Source: DASUPK01 sp963724665 (GTDB taxonomy: Bacteria > Actinomycetota > Thermoleophilia > Solirubrobacterales > 70-9). From it: 64,000 nt of DNA. The notes beneath the pieces are model-generated. The model worked only from the letters and a program-made list of their open reading frames with translations, did no database searches and was not told where the DNA came from. A program made the position numbers and the translations under genes. This document shows positions 16,729-25,884 of the stretch, one piece after another. Each line of letters begins with the position of its first letter. The first letter of the stretch is position 1. The DNA is taken from contig CAVRVH010000005.1 of NCBI GenBank assembly GCA_963724665.1, positions 18,771-82,770 on the forward strand, written 5' to 3'.

Positions 16729-18125
16729 GCGAGCAGGAATTGAAGGTGGAAGACGAGGACGTCGGTCTCATCGATCCGCTTCCCGGCGAGCTCTCCGCGC
16801 CGCCTGGGCCCGGAGACGGCCTCGGTGGCTCCGAGGATGTGCTGCCCGAGGATGTGCTCCCGGGCGAGGCGGCCGTCAACCGGGCCGCGCGGCGATCGCT
16901 CGACGGCCACGCCCGGGGTCTCAGTCGGATCTGGCCGTTCCTGGGGCCGGCCTTCATCGCCGCGGTCGCCTACATCGACCCTGGAAACTTCGCGACGAAC
17001 ATCGCCGGCGGTGCCAAGTTCGGCTACCTGCTGCTCTGGGTCGTGCTTGGGGCGAACCTGATCGCGATGGTGGTCCAGACCCAGTCGGCCAAGCTCGGGA
17101 TCGCGACCGGCAGGAACCTCGCCGAGGCCTGCAGGGACTCGTTTTCCCGGCGCACCTCGATCGGCCTCTGGATCCAGGCGGAGATCGTTGCCGCCGCATG
17201 CGACATCGCCGAGGTCGTAGGCGCCGCCCTGGGACTGAACCTTCTCTTCGGGATTCCGCTGTTCCCCGCCGGGCTGCTCGCGGGAGTGGGCGCGTTCGCG
17301 ATCCTCGGGCTGCAGCAGAAGGGCTTTCGCCGGCTCGAGGCGGTCATCGTCGGGATGGTCGGCGTCGTCGTCGCGGCCTTCGCGTTCGAGGTCTTCGAGT
17401 CGAATCCGGATGGTGCCCAGGTCGTCCATGGAATGTTCGTGCCGGGATTCGACGGCACGGAGAGCATCCTGCTCGCGACCGGCATCATCGGCGCGACCGT
17501 CATGCCGCATGTCATCTACCTGCACTCCGCTCTGACGCAGCGGCGAATCGTCGGGCGCAACAGCGAGGAGCGTCGCAAGATCCTGCGCTTCGAGAAGATC
17601 GACGTCGTCATCGCGATGGCGCTCGCCGGCGCCGTGAACCTCTCGATGATGATCATGGCCGCCGCGCTGTTTCACGGCAGCGGCCTGGTCGGGATCGACA
17701 GCATCGACGGTGCCTTCGACGGCCTCAAGCAGGTCGTCTCTCCCAGTGCAGCGACGATCTTCGGTATCGCTCTGCTGGCGTCCGGTTACGCCTCGTCGTC
17801 CGTGGGGACGATGTCCGGCCAGGTCGTGATGCAGGGGTTCATCCGCCGGCGGATCCCGATCTTCGCGCGCCGGGCGATCACGCTCACGCCTGCCCTGATC
17901 GTGCTGGCCGTGGGCCTCGATCCGACCGATGCGCTCGTCGGCAGCCAGGTGGTCCTGAGCTTCGGCATTCCGTTCGCGCTCGTTCCGCTGGTCATGCTCA
18001 CCCGCCGGCGGGAGCTGATGGGATCGCTCGCCAGTCCGGGCTGGCTCACCGCCGTGACCTCCGTTCTCTCGGGCCTGATCATCGCCCTCAACGTCTTCCT
18101 GCTCGAGCAGGTCTTCATCGGCTAG
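16725..18125 (+). CDS. mntH: Nramp-family divalent metal (Mn/Fe) transporter
   Basis: A 466-residue integral membrane protein with about eleven helices. It carries the two Nramp metal-site motifs: DPGN in the first helix (AYIDPGNFATN) and MPH in the sixth (TVMPHVIYLHS). The start ATG overlaps the regulator stop (ATGA); a longer upstream frame is only the regulator read in another frame. An acidic, Pro/Gly-rich N-terminal extension of about 65 residues (LKVEDEDVGLIDPLPGELS) precedes the first helix and is longer than usual. It imports Mn(II) with protons across the cytoplasmic membrane. Confidence 0.9.
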   Translation: MSEQELKVEDEDVGLIDPLPGELSAPPGPGDGLGGSEDVLPEDVLPGEAAVNRAARRSLDGHARGLSRIWPFLGPAFIAAVAYIDPGNFATNIAGGAKFGYLLLWVVLGANLIAMVVQTQSAKLGIATGRNLAEACRDSFSRRTSIGLWIQAEIVAAACDIAEVVGAALGLNLLFGIPLFPAGLLAGVGAFAILGLQQKGFRRLEAVIVGMVGVVVAAFAFEVFESNPDGAQVVHGMFVPGFDGTESILLATGIIGATVMPHVIYLHSALTQRRIVGRNSEERRKILRFEKIDVVIAMALAGAVNLSMMIMAAALFHGSGLVGIDSIDGAFDGLKQVVSPSAATIFGIALLASGYASSSVGTMSGQVVMQGFIRRRIPIFARRAITLTPALIVLAVGLDPTDALVGSQVVLSFGIPFALVPLVMLTRRRELMGSLASPGWLTAVTSVLSGLIIALNVFLLEQVFIG

Positions 18126-18142
18126 GTAGCTAGGCTTCGGCC

Positions 18143-18505
18143 GTGGCCCTGGCACAGGACTTCGAGGCGGTCGTCGAGACCCTTCCGGATGACTGGACGG
18201 ACCTCGAGCTCGACCTCCGGATCGCCGACGAGTCCCGTTATGTCGATGCCGCGGTGATTCTCTCCCTGGTGAACGCGCAGCCATACTCGCGGGCCGACTG
18301 GCACTGGCGGATCAACGTTGCCCACCGCTTCGGACACGCGGCCGCCGCCGAGACAGTGCGCGGCGCGCTGACCAAGCTCGACCGGGAAGGGATCACCGGC
18401 GAGTTCCGGGTCCGCGATGCCCAGGAGGGCCGGGCAGAGGTGATGCAGTGGTGGGGCAGGCCCGACAGCATCCGGCGCGACTTCCAGCGCCGGCGCAGTC
18501 TTTAG
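18143..18505 (+). CDS. Hypothetical protein
   Basis: A 120-residue protein with a GTG start, 17 bases after the transporter stop. It is acidic in the first half (DDWTDLELDLRIADESRY) and contains a Trp-rich WHWRINVAHRFGHAAA segment and a final basic tail. No membrane helix or known motif. Proximity suggests it belongs to the mntR-mntH transcript. Its stop abuts the stop of the convergent GGDEF-EAL gene. Confidence 0.62.
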   Translation: MALAQDFEAVVETLPDDWTDLELDLRIADESRYVDAAVILSLVNAQPYSRADWHWRINVAHRFGHAAAAETVRGALTKLDREGITGEFRVRDAQEGRAEVMQWWGRPDSIRRDFQRRRSL

Positions 18506-20518
18506 CTAGACGAAGCGCTCCGGATCCGGGACCCGGAAGAAGGTCTGGATGACCGAAGCGAGCTGGTTGGCCACGATGCGGGCGCGGTTCATCTCGGTTC
18601 TGGTCCATGGCCGCTCCTCATGGCACATAGCCTCGACGATGCCGAGCGTCTCGCCACGCTGGACCACCGGAACCATCAGCAGCGTCCGATAGCCGAGTGA
18701 GAACATCAGCTCGATCTCGTGGGAGTCAGCCCGCGGATCACCAAGCATCACCTGCGCGGATTCCTGGCGCTCGACCACCCGGACGGTCGCCGGGTACTCG
18801 TCCACCGAGAAGAACTCCTCGTTGGGTTGCTCACCGCTTTCCGCGAGGGTCTCCACGACGCCGATGTCCGGGTGGTACTGCGAGAGGCTGACCTTGTCGG
18901 CGTGCAGTTCTCCGGCAATCAGGTCGAGGGCACTGTTGAGGTCGGCGCGGTCCCGGGCGTTGGCCAGGCGCGCGCTGAGATGCTCCAATCGCCGGTCGCC
19001 CGCCGAGATCGTCGGAGTGTCGCCCCCCGGCGTCGAGATCAGGGCCTTGGCAAGAGCGGCGCGGCAGGTCTCGGCAGCGGGAGCGGAGACCTGGCTCCAG
19101 GGTGGGGCGGGCCGGCCGATCGCAAAGCCCTGCCCGCACGGAACGTCGAGGTTGGAGAGGGCCTCGATGTCGTCGTGGCTCTCGATTCCCTCTGCGCAGA
19201 CGGTGGCGCCGACGCGACGAGAAAATCGCACGAGCGATTCGACCAGGGCCATCCGCACCGGGTCCGAGTGGATCGCGCGGGTCAGCTCCAGGTCGAGCTT
19301 GACGATGTCGGGTCGCACCCACATGACCTGCTTGAGCCCGGCGTAGCCGGCACCGGCGTCATCGATTGCGATCCTCGCGCCGCGCTCGCGGAGTTGCGCA
19401 AGCGAGTTGGCGAGCAGGCTGTCCCCGACATAGACCTCGTGCTCGGTGAGCTCGACGACCACGTCGGAGAGGTCGTCTGGCAGCACACCCTTGACGGCAT
19501 CGGTGGAAAGGGCGGAGGGGCTGACGTTGACCGCGATATGCGTGCCGGCAGGACGACCGATCGGTTCGAGCGCCGCCCGGATCGCCGCCGCCTCGAGCTC
19601 GGGCCCGAGACCACATGCGTTGGCCTGGGCGAACCAGCTGGACGGCGGGCGATCGGGAGAGTCGGGGAACCGGGCGAGTGCCTCGTATCCGATCAGACGG
19701 CCGGTGGTGAGCGACACGACTGGCTGGTAGAGCGGCTCGATTGCCCGCTCATCGAGGATCCGCTCGATCTCCGAGCGCTGCGGGGCGTCGCCGCTGAGCC
19801 GGACGTGGTCGGGGTCGAAGCGCCGGGTCCTCGACTTGCCGGACCGCTTCGCCCAATAGAGCGCGCCTTCGGCGAGCTGGAGCAGAGCGCCGGCGTTGTC
19901 GGCGTCAACCGGGTAGACCGCGACTCCGGCCGAGCAGCTCAGCTCGGTTCCGGCGGGCGAGAGCCGAGCGATCGCGGTCCGGACGCGCTCAGCGATCTCC
20001 TGTGCCTTCTCCGCCTCGCTGCCGGGCAGGATCAGGGCGAATTCCTCGCCCCCGGTACGGGCGGCGATGTCCGCACCGCGGACCGACTTGCGAAGCTGGG
20101 CAGCCACACCCTCCAGGACGCCGTCCCCGAATGTATGGCCGTGGAGCTCGTTGATGGCCTTGAAGTCGTCGAGGTCGAGCGCGACCAACGCCACGGCGTC
20201 GCGCCTCACGGCCGCCTTCTGCAGTTCACTGCGGAGCGCTTGCTGGAAGCCGCGATGGTTGATCAGGCCGGTGAGCTGGTCTGTATCAGCCAGGTCGCGC
20301 AGCTCGGCCTGCTGGCGATAGAGCAGCACGGTCACGGCGAGGGTGAACAGCATCCCGACTCCGGCGAACGCGGCCAAGCCAGTCGCCCCTCGCGTCGCTG
20401 CCAACCCGATGACGGTGCCCCAGATGATCGAGAACCCCACGGCAGCCCAAGGCAACACCCTGCGGTGGGAATTTCGGGGATGCGCAAAACGCCCCACGAA
20501 GCACGTATCGGAACGCAC
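18506..20518 (-). CDS. GGDEF-EAL-GAF cyclic di-GMP enzyme
   Basis: A 670-residue protein with a GTG start. Two N-terminal membrane helices (residues 22-68) are followed by a GGDEF domain with an active-looking RTGGEEF signature and DLDDFKAINE. Next is an EAL domain with the intact YEALARF motif and the metal/catalytic elements NVSPSAL, ELTEHE, DDAGAGYAGL, KLD and EGIE. A C-terminal GAF domain (about residues 510-665) closes the protein. It could both make and break cyclic di-GMP. The GAF sensor at the C-terminus is an unusual order. Nothing links it to a particular output here. Confidence 0.85.
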   Translation of the reverse strand: MRSDTCFVGRFAHPRNSHRRVLPWAAVGFSIIWGTVIGLAATRGATGLAAFAGVGMLFTLAVTVLLYRQQAELRDLADTDQLTGLINHRGFQQALRSELQKAAVRRDAVALVALDLDDFKAINELHGHTFGDGVLEGVAAQLRKSVRGADIAARTGGEEFALILPGSEAEKAQEIAERVRTAIARLSPAGTELSCSAGVAVYPVDADNAGALLQLAEGALYWAKRSGKSRTRRFDPDHVRLSGDAPQRSEIERILDERAIEPLYQPVVSLTTGRLIGYEALARFPDSPDRPPSSWFAQANACGLGPELEAAAIRAALEPIGRPAGTHIAVNVSPSALSTDAVKGVLPDDLSDVVVELTEHEVYVGDSLLANSLAQLRERGARIAIDDAGAGYAGLKQVMWVRPDIVKLDLELTRAIHSDPVRMALVESLVRFSRRVGATVCAEGIESHDDIEALSNLDVPCGQGFAIGRPAPPWSQVSAPAAETCRAALAKALISTPGGDTPTISAGDRRLEHLSARLANARDRADLNSALDLIAGELHADKVSLSQYHPDIGVVETLAESGEQPNEEFFSVDEYPATVRVVERQESAQVMLGDPRADSHEIELMFSLGYRTLLMVPVVQRGETLGIVEAMCHEERPWTRTEMNRARIVANQLASVIQTFFRVPDPERFV

Positions 20519-20595
20519 TTCAACGGCTAAATCCCTGGTTTTGGGTCAAATAGCCGGCTTTGACGCATGAACCCGGCGTGCGCCACACTTGGGGA

Positions 20596-20919
20596 ATGGC
20601 CCGGATCGCCGCACTCGTGCAGGATCTGATGCTCGCGAGCCGCGTGCGCACCTCGCTGGAGGCGAGCGGGCACGAGGTGGAGCAGGACACCGAGCTGCCG
20701 GACGAGCTCGATGGGATCGACCTGGTGGTCGCGGACCTCGACGCCGTGCCGCCCGAGCGCCTCGGTGAGTTGGGCGTCCCCGTGATCGGCTTCTACCAGC
20801 ACACGGACGCCGACATGAGGAGCCGCGCCGAGGAGGCGGGTCTGTCCCTGGCGGTGCCCCGCAGCCGAATGGTCAGGGAACTGCCGGAGCTGGTTGAGCG
20901 GACCCTTGCTCAGCCCTGA
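20596..20919 (+). CDS. Small receiver-like hypothetical protein
   Basis: A 107-residue protein; the ATG at 20596 follows GGGGA and is preferred to an upstream frame. The sequence reads like a Rossmann-type/receiver fold without phosphorylation residues: ARIAALVQDLMLASRVRTSL, then DLVVADLDAVPPE, VPVIGFYQH, and a final amphipathic helix. I see no Asp-Lys receiver pair. Its last ten bases overlap the ThiY-like gene on the other strand. Confidence 0.58.
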   Translation: MARIAALVQDLMLASRVRTSLEASGHEVEQDTELPDELDGIDLVVADLDAVPPERLGELGVPVIGFYQHTDADMRSRAEEAGLSLAVPRSRMVRELPELVERTLAQP

Positions 20920-21854
20920 TGGAGCAGACCCGCATGCACGGCCCAAGCGTGCCAGCTCCTCAGCGACTGCCGATCGAGCACCGGGGTGGCGTCAACCTTC
21001 CCGAGCGCGAAAGCTCGACCCGTGGTCAGCGCGTTCAGCTGGGCACGTTGGGACTGCGCATCCAGGCCGGGGACCAGGTTGAGCAGGTCGCCGAGCGCAC
21101 TGGGCGGATTGCGATCAAGAACCTGGTAGCCGCGGTTCAGCGCCGTCACGAATTGCGCACCGATCTGGTGGACGTCAGCGCCGGCCTTCGTCACGAGGAG
21201 CAGTTCGGGATAGCGAGGGGCGCCGAACTGATCCACACGGAACTCACGGACCGGGATGCCCTTCTGCTGGAGTTCGACTCCCTCCGCATTCCAAAAGGCG
21301 GTCGCGGCATCGACCTTTCCTGCAGCCAGGTCGGCGACCGCGTTGAAGCCGATCGTCACTCGATGGACGTCCGAGGGATCGACGCCTCCGGAGCGCAACA
21401 CGGTGTCGAGGACGGCGTCGTCGGAGGGGACGCCCGTGACGCCGATCGTCTTCCCCGCCAGGTCCGCCGGCGTTTGGATCTCGTTCGGATCGCGCGCGAT
21501 CACAGAGGCCAGGGGCCTCTGCACGATGGCGGCGATCGCGGCCAGATCGAGGCCGCGCTCCCGCGCAATGGCGAAGTCGCTGATGTCCATCACCGCGAGG
21601 TCGGCACGCCTGGTCTCCAGCAGCTTGGCGCTGTCCGCGGTGCTGGACGGCTCCTGGATGTGCAGGTCGAGCCCGGCGTCCTTGAAGTAGCCGTTCGCCT
21701 GTGCTGCGTAGATGCCGGAGTGCACCGCGTTCGGCTGGAAGTCGAGGACCAGGGTCGCGCCCTTCGGCGCGCCCGGTTCAGCGCCGCCCCCTCCGCAGGC
21801 CCCGAGAGCCGTAGCGAGGAGGGCGGCCGCCAGCAGCGCGGCGACCCGTCTCAT
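20910..21854 (-). CDS. ThiY/NMT1-like ABC-transporter substrate-binding lipoprotein
   Basis: A 314-residue lipoprotein (lipobox LGAC, Cys20). The mature part starts with the family signature LDFQPNAVHSGIYAA, followed by a NGYFKDAGLDL segment, and has the two-lobe layout of NMT1/THI5-like binding proteins, including IGVTGVPSDDAVLD. Close relatives bind pyrimidine precursors of thiamine or related compounds. No permease or ATPase is adjacent, so its transporter must be encoded elsewhere or be shared. No TPP riboswitch-like structure is evident upstream. Confidence 0.78.
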   Translation of the reverse strand: MRRVAALLAAALLATALGACGGGGAEPGAPKGATLVLDFQPNAVHSGIYAAQANGYFKDAGLDLHIQEPSSTADSAKLLETRRADLAVMDISDFAIARERGLDLAAIAAIVQRPLASVIARDPNEIQTPADLAGKTIGVTGVPSDDAVLDTVLRSGGVDPSDVHRVTIGFNAVADLAAGKVDAATAFWNAEGVELQQKGIPVREFRVDQFGAPRYPELLLVTKAGADVHQIGAQFVTALNRGYQVLDRNPPSALGDLLNLVPGLDAQSQRAQLNALTTGRAFALGKVDATPVLDRQSLRSWHAWAVHAGLLHQG

Positions 21855-21992
21855 CCGAAGGCGAGCGTATTCATAAGCCGTCGATAAAGGTTTGCCAGCG
21901 GGTCTCGGCCCAGCCGGAAATGCGGTTAGACTGCGCGCCGCCTCGCACGGGTGGGGCGTTTTCTTCCGAGAGCTACGAGGAGGTCACTTCAA

Positions 21993-22829
21993 GTGCAAGA
22001 TCGAGGTCTAGCGGCGTATATCGCTGAGCTGGTCGGGACGCTGCTCCTGGTCTTCTTCATCACGAGCGTTGTCGTGCTCTATGTGGCCACCGGCCAGAAC
22101 GCACAGTTCGGGTCGGACTTCGCGGTCGTCGGGCTCACACACTTCCTCCTGCTGTTCGGGCTGATCATCAGCATCGGCGTGGCGAGCGGCGGGCACTTCA
22201 ATCCAGCGGTGACGGCGGCGTTCATCGTCATCCGCCGGATTGACCCGATCGACGGCCTCGTCTACATCCTTGCCCAGCTCTCGGGCGGCGTGCTCGGGGC
22301 GCTTCTGACCAAGGCCTTCCTGCTCGATGAGGGCCGCGCCTCGGACTACGGGACCCCGAAGATCTCTGCCCTGCTCGGCGGTGCCTTCCAGGGCGCGATG
22401 ATCGAGGGCATCGGCGCCTTCGTCCTCGTGCTCGTTGTGCTGTCGACTGCGCTCAATCCCGAGGTCCGCCGCTGGGCCGCACTTGCCATCGGCGGTGCGC
22501 TTGGCTTCCTGGTGATGGTGTTCGGTCCGCTGACCGGCGGTTCGTTCAACCCGGCCCGCTGGTTCGGCCCCGCGCTCGTCGGAAACCACTTCGCGGATGC
22601 GTGGGCCTACATCGTGGGTCCCATCGTCGGTGGCCTGCTCGCGGCGGTCGTCTACAGGTTCATCATCGAGCCGTCCAGCGGCCCCGTGCAGGAGTTGGCG
22701 GACACCGTCGCCCCGCGTGGCCCGGCTCCGCCGGCGGGCGAGGCTCCACCGCTGCGGCAGTCGTCCGGCCCGGGCCCGGGCGGTGGACCTCCGCCGTCGT
22801 CGCCCCCGGGCGGCATCGCGGGCTCGTAG
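21993..22829 (+). CDS. MIP-family channel (aquaporin/glycerol facilitator)
   Basis: A 278-residue membrane protein. The GTG at 21993 is preferred because GAGGAGG lies nine bases upstream; a GTG at 21951 is in frame but lacks such a site. Both pore motifs are present: HFNPAVTAA and SFNPARWFG. About six membrane helices follow the usual MIP order. The C-terminal tail of about 50 residues is Pro/Gly-rich and likely disordered. It should conduct water or small neutral solutes. Confidence 0.85.
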   Translation: MQDRGLAAYIAELVGTLLLVFFITSVVVLYVATGQNAQFGSDFAVVGLTHFLLLFGLIISIGVASGGHFNPAVTAAFIVIRRIDPIDGLVYILAQLSGGVLGALLTKAFLLDEGRASDYGTPKISALLGGAFQGAMIEGIGAFVLVLVVLSTALNPEVRRWAALAIGGALGFLVMVFGPLTGGSFNPARWFGPALVGNHFADAWAYIVGPIVGGLLAAVVYRFIIEPSSGPVQELADTVAPRGPAPPAGEAPPLRQSSGPGPGGGPPPSSPPGGIAGS

Positions 22830-22872
22830 ACACACCAGCCTGGTAGACCCACTTCGCTAGGTTCTCCCTGCC

Positions 22873-25059
22873 ATGCGCAGGGTGACCTTTTCGCGCAACT
22901 ACACGCTCTCGCTCTCGAGGACGTGCCAGTGCTACTGCAAGTACTGCGCCTTCGCGACGCACCGGGCGCACATCCACGATCCGGATGAGGTGGAGCGACG
23001 CCTGGACGAGGCGGTGCGCCGGAACGCGAAGGAGCTCCTGGTGCTCACCGGCGAGCGGCCCGAGGTCAATCCGGAGGTTGCCGAGCGACTGCGGGAGTGG
23101 GGCCACGAGGACTTCACCTCGTACGTTGTCTGGGCCTGCCAGCGCGGGCTGGAGCATGGACTGCTGCCCCACACGAACCTGGGTGTCCTCTCGCGCGAGG
23201 ATCTCGAGCGCCTGCGAGAGGTGACCGCGTCCCAGGGCCTCATGCTCGAATCGATCAACCCGGACCTGGTGGTCCATCAGGGTTCGCCGACCAAGCACCC
23301 GGCGAAGCGGCTGGAGACGATCCGCCTGGCCGGCGAACTTCGGATTCCCTTCACCACCGGGGTCCTGGTCGGCATCGGGGAGACGCTGGAGGAGCGGGTG
23401 GGCGCCCTCGAGGCGATCGCGGCGGTCCAGGCGGAGTACGGCCACATCCAGGAGGTGATCCTGCAGAACTTCGTCCCGCATCCGCGCTACTACGGAGCCG
23501 AGGTCGCGGAGATCGCGGACGAAGCGTCCCGCCGGCGCTGGTCCGGGGAGGGCGGGGCGCCCGCCGAGCTGCCGCTCCCGGACTGGGCGGCCCCTGTCTC
23601 CGTCGATGACATGAAGCAGCTGATCTCCGAGTCGAAGCGGCTCATGCCCGACGTGGGGGTCCAGGTGCCGCCCAACCTTGCGGATTGGTGGCCCGAGCTC
23701 GTCGATGCCGGGGCGACGGACCTCGGTGGGCTCTCCAGCAACGGCGATCACATCTCGCCGGAGGAGCCCTTCCCCAGCCCGCACCAGGTGCGCAAGGAGC
23801 TCGCTCCCCGCGGCTACGCGCTGACGGAGCGTCTCTGCGCCTACCCCCAGTACCTCGATCCGGAGTGGATGGAGCAGGGGGTACTCGACGTCGTGAAGCT
23901 CAAGTACTGGAGCTTCATCCCGAGGCGCGGCTCCGGCCGTCGCCAGGAGACTCCGCCGTCGCCAGAGGTGGCGCCCCGCGCGATCGAGAAGGGCCGGCGG
24001 GGCGAGGAGCTCAGCGAGGAGGAGCTGACCGCGCTCTTCTCGGAGACCCGCCCCGGCGTCATCGAGGAGATGCGCGTTGCGGCGGACGAGCTGCGCGCTG
24101 AGCTGGTGGGCGACACGACGACCTTCGTCGTCAACCGGAACATCAACTTCACCAACGTCTGCGTGGTCGGGTGCGCGTTCTGCGGTTTCGGCCAGGGCAA
24201 GCGCTCGCCCGACGCCTACCTCGTCGCCGAGGACGATTTCGCCGCCCGTGTGGAGGAGGCGATCGATTTCGGCGCGACCGAGATCTGCATGCAGGGCGGG
24301 ATCCATCCCGACTACACGCTCGAGGACTACGGCCGCTGGCTGCGGTTCGCAAAGGAGTGCGCCCCGGACATCCACCTGCACGCGTACTCCCCGATGGAGA
24401 TCCACTACATGTGCGAGCGCTCCGGGCGAGCTCCGGACTCGGTGTTCGAGTACCTGATCGAGTGCGGCCTCGGCTCGACGCCCGGGACGGCGGCGGAGGT
24501 TCTCGACGACGGTGTCCGTCAGCGCATCTCGCCGAACAAGCTGCCGGTCGCCCGCTGGGTCGAGATCATCGAGGCGTCGCATCGCGCGGGCCTGCGCTCG
24601 ACCTCGACGGTGATGTTCGGCCACATCGAGGAGCCACGCGAGCTTGCGCGCCACATGCGAATCGTGCGGGCGCTCCAGGAGCGGACGGGAGGGATCACGG
24701 AGTTCGTCCCGCTCAGCTTCATCCCGTTCAACACGCTTCTCGGCCGGACCCACGGGGTGGAGGAGATCTCACGCCAGGACAACCTCAAGCACACCGCCGC
24801 GTTCCGGCTCGCGCTCGGCAAGACGATCCCGAACCTGCAGGCGAGCTGGGTGAAGATGGGGCTCGATGCGGCCACCGAGAGCCTCCGCTGGGGCGTCAAC
24901 GACCTCGGCGGGACGCTGATGGAGGAGAACATCTCGCGGATGGCGGGCTCACATCACGGGGTGAAGCTGGAGCCCGAGCAGCTCATAGAAGCCGCCCGCC
25001 GGGCCGGTCGGACTCCGGCCCAGCGGACGACGCTCTACGAGATCGTCGAGACCTACTAG
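22873..25059 (+). CDS. fbiC: FbiC (CofG-CofH fusion), FO synthase
   Basis: A 728-residue fusion of two radical-SAM enzymes. The N-terminal half has CxxxCxxC at C18/C22/C25 (CQCYCKYC) and the second half at C430/C434/C437 (CVVGCAFC). The order CofG then CofH is that of actinobacterial FbiC. It makes FO, the deazaflavin core of F420, from tyrosine and the diaminouracil intermediate of riboflavin synthesis. It sits 2.4 kb from the cofE-cofC-cofD-npdG operon on the opposite strand. Slightly shorter at the N-terminus than some mycobacterial forms. Confidence 0.93.
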   Translation: MRRVTFSRNYTLSLSRTCQCYCKYCAFATHRAHIHDPDEVERRLDEAVRRNAKELLVLTGERPEVNPEVAERLREWGHEDFTSYVVWACQRGLEHGLLPHTNLGVLSREDLERLREVTASQGLMLESINPDLVVHQGSPTKHPAKRLETIRLAGELRIPFTTGVLVGIGETLEERVGALEAIAAVQAEYGHIQEVILQNFVPHPRYYGAEVAEIADEASRRRWSGEGGAPAELPLPDWAAPVSVDDMKQLISESKRLMPDVGVQVPPNLADWWPELVDAGATDLGGLSSNGDHISPEEPFPSPHQVRKELAPRGYALTERLCAYPQYLDPEWMEQGVLDVVKLKYWSFIPRRGSGRRQETPPSPEVAPRAIEKGRRGEELSEEELTALFSETRPGVIEEMRVAADELRAELVGDTTTFVVNRNINFTNVCVVGCAFCGFGQGKRSPDAYLVAEDDFAARVEEAIDFGATEICMQGGIHPDYTLEDYGRWLRFAKECAPDIHLHAYSPMEIHYMCERSGRAPDSVFEYLIECGLGSTPGTAAEVLDDGVRQRISPNKLPVARWVEIIEASHRAGLRSTSTVMFGHIEEPRELARHMRIVRALQERTGGITEFVPLSFIPFNTLLGRTHGVEEISRQDNLKHTAAFRLALGKTIPNLQASWVKMGLDAATESLRWGVNDLGGTLMEENISRMAGSHHGVKLEPEQLIEAARRAGRTPAQRTTLYEIVETY

Positions 25060-25829
25060 CTCGCGGAGCCTGTGCGGCCCTCGCGGGCTCCGGCCGCCGC
25101 GCCGGAAGCGGCGCCCGTCACGGCGCCCCGAATCCGATCGGTCAGGCTCGGGTTCCCGGTCTTGGTTGCGTTGCGCGCCCACGCGGTGATCAGAGCACTG
25201 AGAGCGAAGAACGTCACGAACGTGACGACCAACGGCACGAACAGCCCCAGTGCGCCGTCACCCGCAAACGCCCCGGTCTTGGTGAAGAGGGCGCCGAAGG
25301 TGAGCGGCTGCACCGCCGCCGCGACGGCCGTCAGCCAGCCGAGCCAGGCCGGGAACGCGCCGCTCCGCAGGAGCACGATCGCAGTCGCCGCAAAGAACGC
25401 GGTGAATGCCGGGATCGCGGCCACACCGACCAGCACGAAGATGTCATTCAGAGCTCGTGTGATCAGTGGGTCGACGCCCTGCGGGCGATATGCCGCGACC
25501 GCCTCGGCGGCCAGGCCGACCAGTAGGCACGAGCCTCCGATGACGCCCCCGATCAGGGTGATCGATGGCAGCCTGGGCGTGCCGCTGGCGATCCGCAGCA
25601 CGCTCGTCAACGTCCCGAGGAACCAGATGTAGAAGAAGAACGCGACCGCCAGAATCACCACCCCGGCGCGGATCGCGCTGTGATGGCTGAGAAAGTAGCT
25701 CGCCCAATCCTGCGACGGGGCGTTCAGATCCGGCGGCGTCGGAATGACCGCGGCGAATCCGATCAACGTCAGGACGACGAACACGATGCCGGTCGCTGCG
25801 CCGTACTCAACGTAGCGATCGTCGTTCAT
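25056..25829 (-). CDS. Multi-pass membrane protein of unknown function
   Basis: A 257-residue protein with about six hydrophobic helices (for example AATGIVFVVLTLIGFAAVI and GVVILAVAFFFYIWFLG) and a basic, Ala/Gly-rich C-terminal tail. Its ATG has a strong AGGAGG site. It overlaps the last four bases of fbiC, on the opposite strand. The pattern resembles DUF4386-type integral membrane proteins but I cannot assign a function. Confidence 0.65.
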   Translation of the reverse strand: MNDDRYVEYGAATGIVFVVLTLIGFAAVIPTPPDLNAPSQDWASYFLSHHSAIRAGVVILAVAFFFYIWFLGTLTSVLRIASGTPRLPSITLIGGVIGGSCLLVGLAAEAVAAYRPQGVDPLITRALNDIFVLVGVAAIPAFTAFFAATAIVLLRSGAFPAWLGWLTAVAAAVQPLTFGALFTKTGAFAGDGALGLFVPLVVTFVTFFALSALITAWARNATKTGNPSLTDRIRGAVTGAASGAAAGAREGRTGSAS

Positions 25830-25884
25830 ACAGCCTCCTCTCTAGATCCCTGGCGGCGGCGATCCTATTCGAGACAATCCGCTC

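Noticed and set aside
16563..18284. 573-codon open frame antisense to the mntR-mntH operon
   Set aside because: Very Arg/Gly/Pro/Asp-rich with no domain; it mirrors the codon bias of the real Nramp gene, whose motifs are intact.
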